In this document: positions 52,412 to 53,587 of the stretch, one piece after another
How the letters are laid out: each line of letters starts with the position of its first letter
How positions within the stretch are numbered: the first letter of the stretch is position 1
NCBI RefSeq assembly: GCF_900142665.1
Contig: NZ_FRBR01000018.1
Location: 1 to 53,587, forward strand
Length of the DNA stretch: 53,587 nucleotides
Origin: Roseovarius pacificus
GTDB taxonomy: Bacteria > Pseudomonadota > Alphaproteobacteria > Rhodobacterales > Rhodobacteraceae
Reading direction: 5' to 3'
Notes under the pieces: generated by a model
The model's input: only the letters and a program-made list of their open reading frames with translations
Databases searched by the model: none
What the model was told of the DNA's origin: nothing
Program-made: the position numbers and the translations under genes

Positions 52412-52691
52412 AATTTCCCGTGATGCCGAGCGCGACCTGATCGACATCTACCTGTATGGTATCGAAGAGTTTGGCCTGCATCAGGCCGAACAGTATAGCG
52501 AGGTTCTTCATGGCCGGATCGAAATCGTGGCGGAAAACCCGAGTTTCGGCTCGGATTATGGATATGTGAGCGAAGGGGTGCGGCGCTATGAGAGCGTCTC
52601 TCACGCTGTTTACTATCGGCAGATTGCGGGCGGTATTCGTGTCCTGCGGGTTCTGCACGGGCATATGGACCCCGGGCGGCATCTTGGGTGA
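52398..52691 (+). CDS. parE: ParE-type toxin, copy 2
   Basis: 97 residues from a GTG start: ISRDAERDLIDIYLYGIEEFGLHQAEQYSEVLHGRIEIVA, then GVRRYESVSHAVYYRQIAGGIRVLRVLHGHMDP. ParE fold; the C-terminal RVLHGHMDP is the family's usual end. Paired with ParD copy 2. Confidence 0.92.
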   Translation: MARIEISRDAERDLIDIYLYGIEEFGLHQAEQYSEVLHGRIEIVAENPSFGSDYGYVSEGVRRYESVSHAVYYRQIAGGIRVLRVLHGHMDPGRHLG

Positions 52692-52751
52692 CCGGGGGTA
52701 TGTGCCCATTGCGGAGGAGGCTGGGCATGACCCGCTGTCCTGGAGCCTGAG

Positions 52752-53369
52752 ATGGCCATAGACCGACCCGACCCCGATCTTGACCGCGAGTTGCCCGACC
52801 TGCCGCCGGAGTTGCGCTGGCGCGAATGGATGCGGCGGATCGAGGCGGTGCTGTTTGCGTCGGCCTCGCCGCTGCCGCGCGAAGACCTGGCGCGGGTGGT
52901 GGGGCAGGGGGCCTCGGTCGATCTGCTGGTCGAGGACCTTGCCGCCGATCTGGAGGGGCGGGCCTTCGAGGTCGCCAAGGTCGCCGGTGGCTGGATGCTG
53001 CGGACCCGGCCGGCCTATGCGGCGGCGATCCGGACGGCGGCGGATCTGGGCGACCAGGATCTCGATCTTCGCGAGTACGACGTCGCGGTGCTGGCCGCCA
53101 TCGCCTATCACCAGCCGATTACCCGTGATGGGCTCAAGGACATCTTCGGCAAGGAGATCAGCCGTGATCTCATCGGACGCCTGCATGCCCACGGTCTGAT
53201 CGGGACCGGCCCCCGGTCGCCGCGGCGCGGAGCGCCCTATACATTCGTGACGACCGAGCGGTTCTTGACGGTGTTCGGGATGGAGAGCCTGCAGGACCTG
53301 CCTGATCGGGAGGGGCTGGAGGATGCGGGGCTGGATCATCACAAAGCTGAATCGGTCAGGGTGGATTGA
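52752..53369 (+). CDS. scpB: plasmid-borne ScpB-like protein
   Basis: 205 residues with the two winged-helix domains of ScpB: WREWMRRIEAVLFASASPLPREDLARVVG at about 24-52 and LREYDVAVLAAIAYHQPITRDGLKDIFGKEIS at about 107-138, then HGLIGTGPRSPRRGAPYTFVTTERFLTVFGMESLQDLP. ScpB normally joins SMC and ScpA in chromosome condensation. Neither SMC nor ScpA is in view, so this lone copy probably has another role or interacts with the host complex. Length is typical. Confidence 0.85.
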   Translation: MAIDRPDPDLDRELPDLPPELRWREWMRRIEAVLFASASPLPREDLARVVGQGASVDLLVEDLAADLEGRAFEVAKVAGGWMLRTRPAYAAAIRTAADLGDQDLDLREYDVAVLAAIAYHQPITRDGLKDIFGKEISRDLIGRLHAHGLIGTGPRSPRRGAPYTFVTTERFLTVFGMESLQDLPDREGLEDAGLDHHKAESVRVD

Positions 53370-53418
53370 TTCAGATTTGTCATTGGACGGATGAGGCCCG
53401 ACAGGCGAGACTCTGGCC

Positions 53419-53562
53419 ATGCAAAGCGGCGTACACGACCCTGTCGATCTCGAACGCATCGATCCGGCGCAGAACATGGCGCGGTTCTATCGGGTCGTGT
53501 CGCGAATGCTGTGGAAATTCCCTGGCGGCGCGCTCCGGGCATATGAAGAGTCGGTGTTTTAG
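53419..53562 (+). CDS. truncated WGR-domain remnant
   Basis: 47 residues. The N-terminal half, LERIDPAQNMARFYRVV, is the conserved start of bacterial WGR proteins (about 80 residues), which recognise DNA ends. The rest of the domain, including the W-G-R motif, is absent: after SRML the sequence diverges and stops at 53560-53562. Likely a decayed gene or one replaced by a short tail. Confidence 0.5.
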   Translation: MQSGVHDPVDLERIDPAQNMARFYRVVSRMLWKFPGGALRAYEESVF

Positions 53563-53587
53563 GCTGCGAGGTCAAGGGGCATGGGTT

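Noticed and set aside
1..53587. CRISPR array, tRNA or rRNA genes
   Set aside because: No regularly spaced direct repeats and no tRNA or rRNA sequence was recognised anywhere in the window.

Overview
The window looks like a large part of a conjugative repABC plasmid of an alphaproteobacterium, most likely Rhodobacteraceae (Roseobacter group). The basis is a complete repA-repB-repC cassette with an antisense-RNA region and paired centromere palindromes, a VirB/VirD4/VirD2-type transfer system, and a set of small families common on Rhodobacteraceae plasmids (DUF1403, DUF3768, DUF6915, DUF6878, DUF6927, DUF736, ArdC, strawberry-notch helicase-methylase). Base composition is high GC. No tRNA, rRNA or CRISPR array was seen. 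Family names come from recognising protein motifs by eye; no database search was run.

Layout. (1) 1-1.9 kb: 3' end of a virB operon on the + strand, three small proteins then VirB6. (2) 2.2-17.0 kb: cargo block of chromosome-like genes for the cell envelope and ion balance: PhoD-like phosphatase, exported tandem-repeat protein, CaCA antiporter, ExoD, UppP, a broken CorA, a flippase-like protein translationally coupled to a phosphoesterase-glycosyltransferase fusion, and htrA with a zinc-ribbon and a pentapeptide-repeat protein. An IS66 element with exact ends (12167-15011, 8-bp target duplication) sits inside and carries a UPF0060/YnfA-type membrane protein as a passenger. (3) 17.3-22.4 kb: virD4, relaxase and MobC-like gene on the - strand, preceded by an oriT candidate with a nick-site sequence one base different from the T-DNA border core. 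(4) 22.7-43.5 kb: an almost entirely minus-strand region, probably the leading region in transfer: small plasmid families, a nucleotidyltransferase-fold protein, a DUF2493 protein, a Rad50-like ATPase with a 58-residue partner (candidate defence system), a rhomboid protease, the 1420-residue methylase-helicase, a RelBE-type toxin-antitoxin pair, a large ParB-like protein and ArdC. (5) 44.6-48.2 kb: replication and partition (parS-like palindromes, repC, antisense RNA, repB, repA). (6) 48.3-53.6 kb: serine resolvase, two ParDE modules around a tyrosine recombinase with a dif-like inverted repeat and DUF1403, then a plasmid ScpB and a cut-off WGR domain.

How it fits together: RepABC, the toxin-antitoxin modules and the resolvase keep the plasmid; VirB6/VirD4/relaxase/MobC move it; ArdC and the methylase-helicase operon plausibly protect incoming DNA; the Rad50-like pair may defend the host; the 2-17 kb cargo would give the host envelope, phosphate and cation functions. 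The virB and virD transcription units converge on the cargo, so the cargo occupies the gap between their 3' ends.
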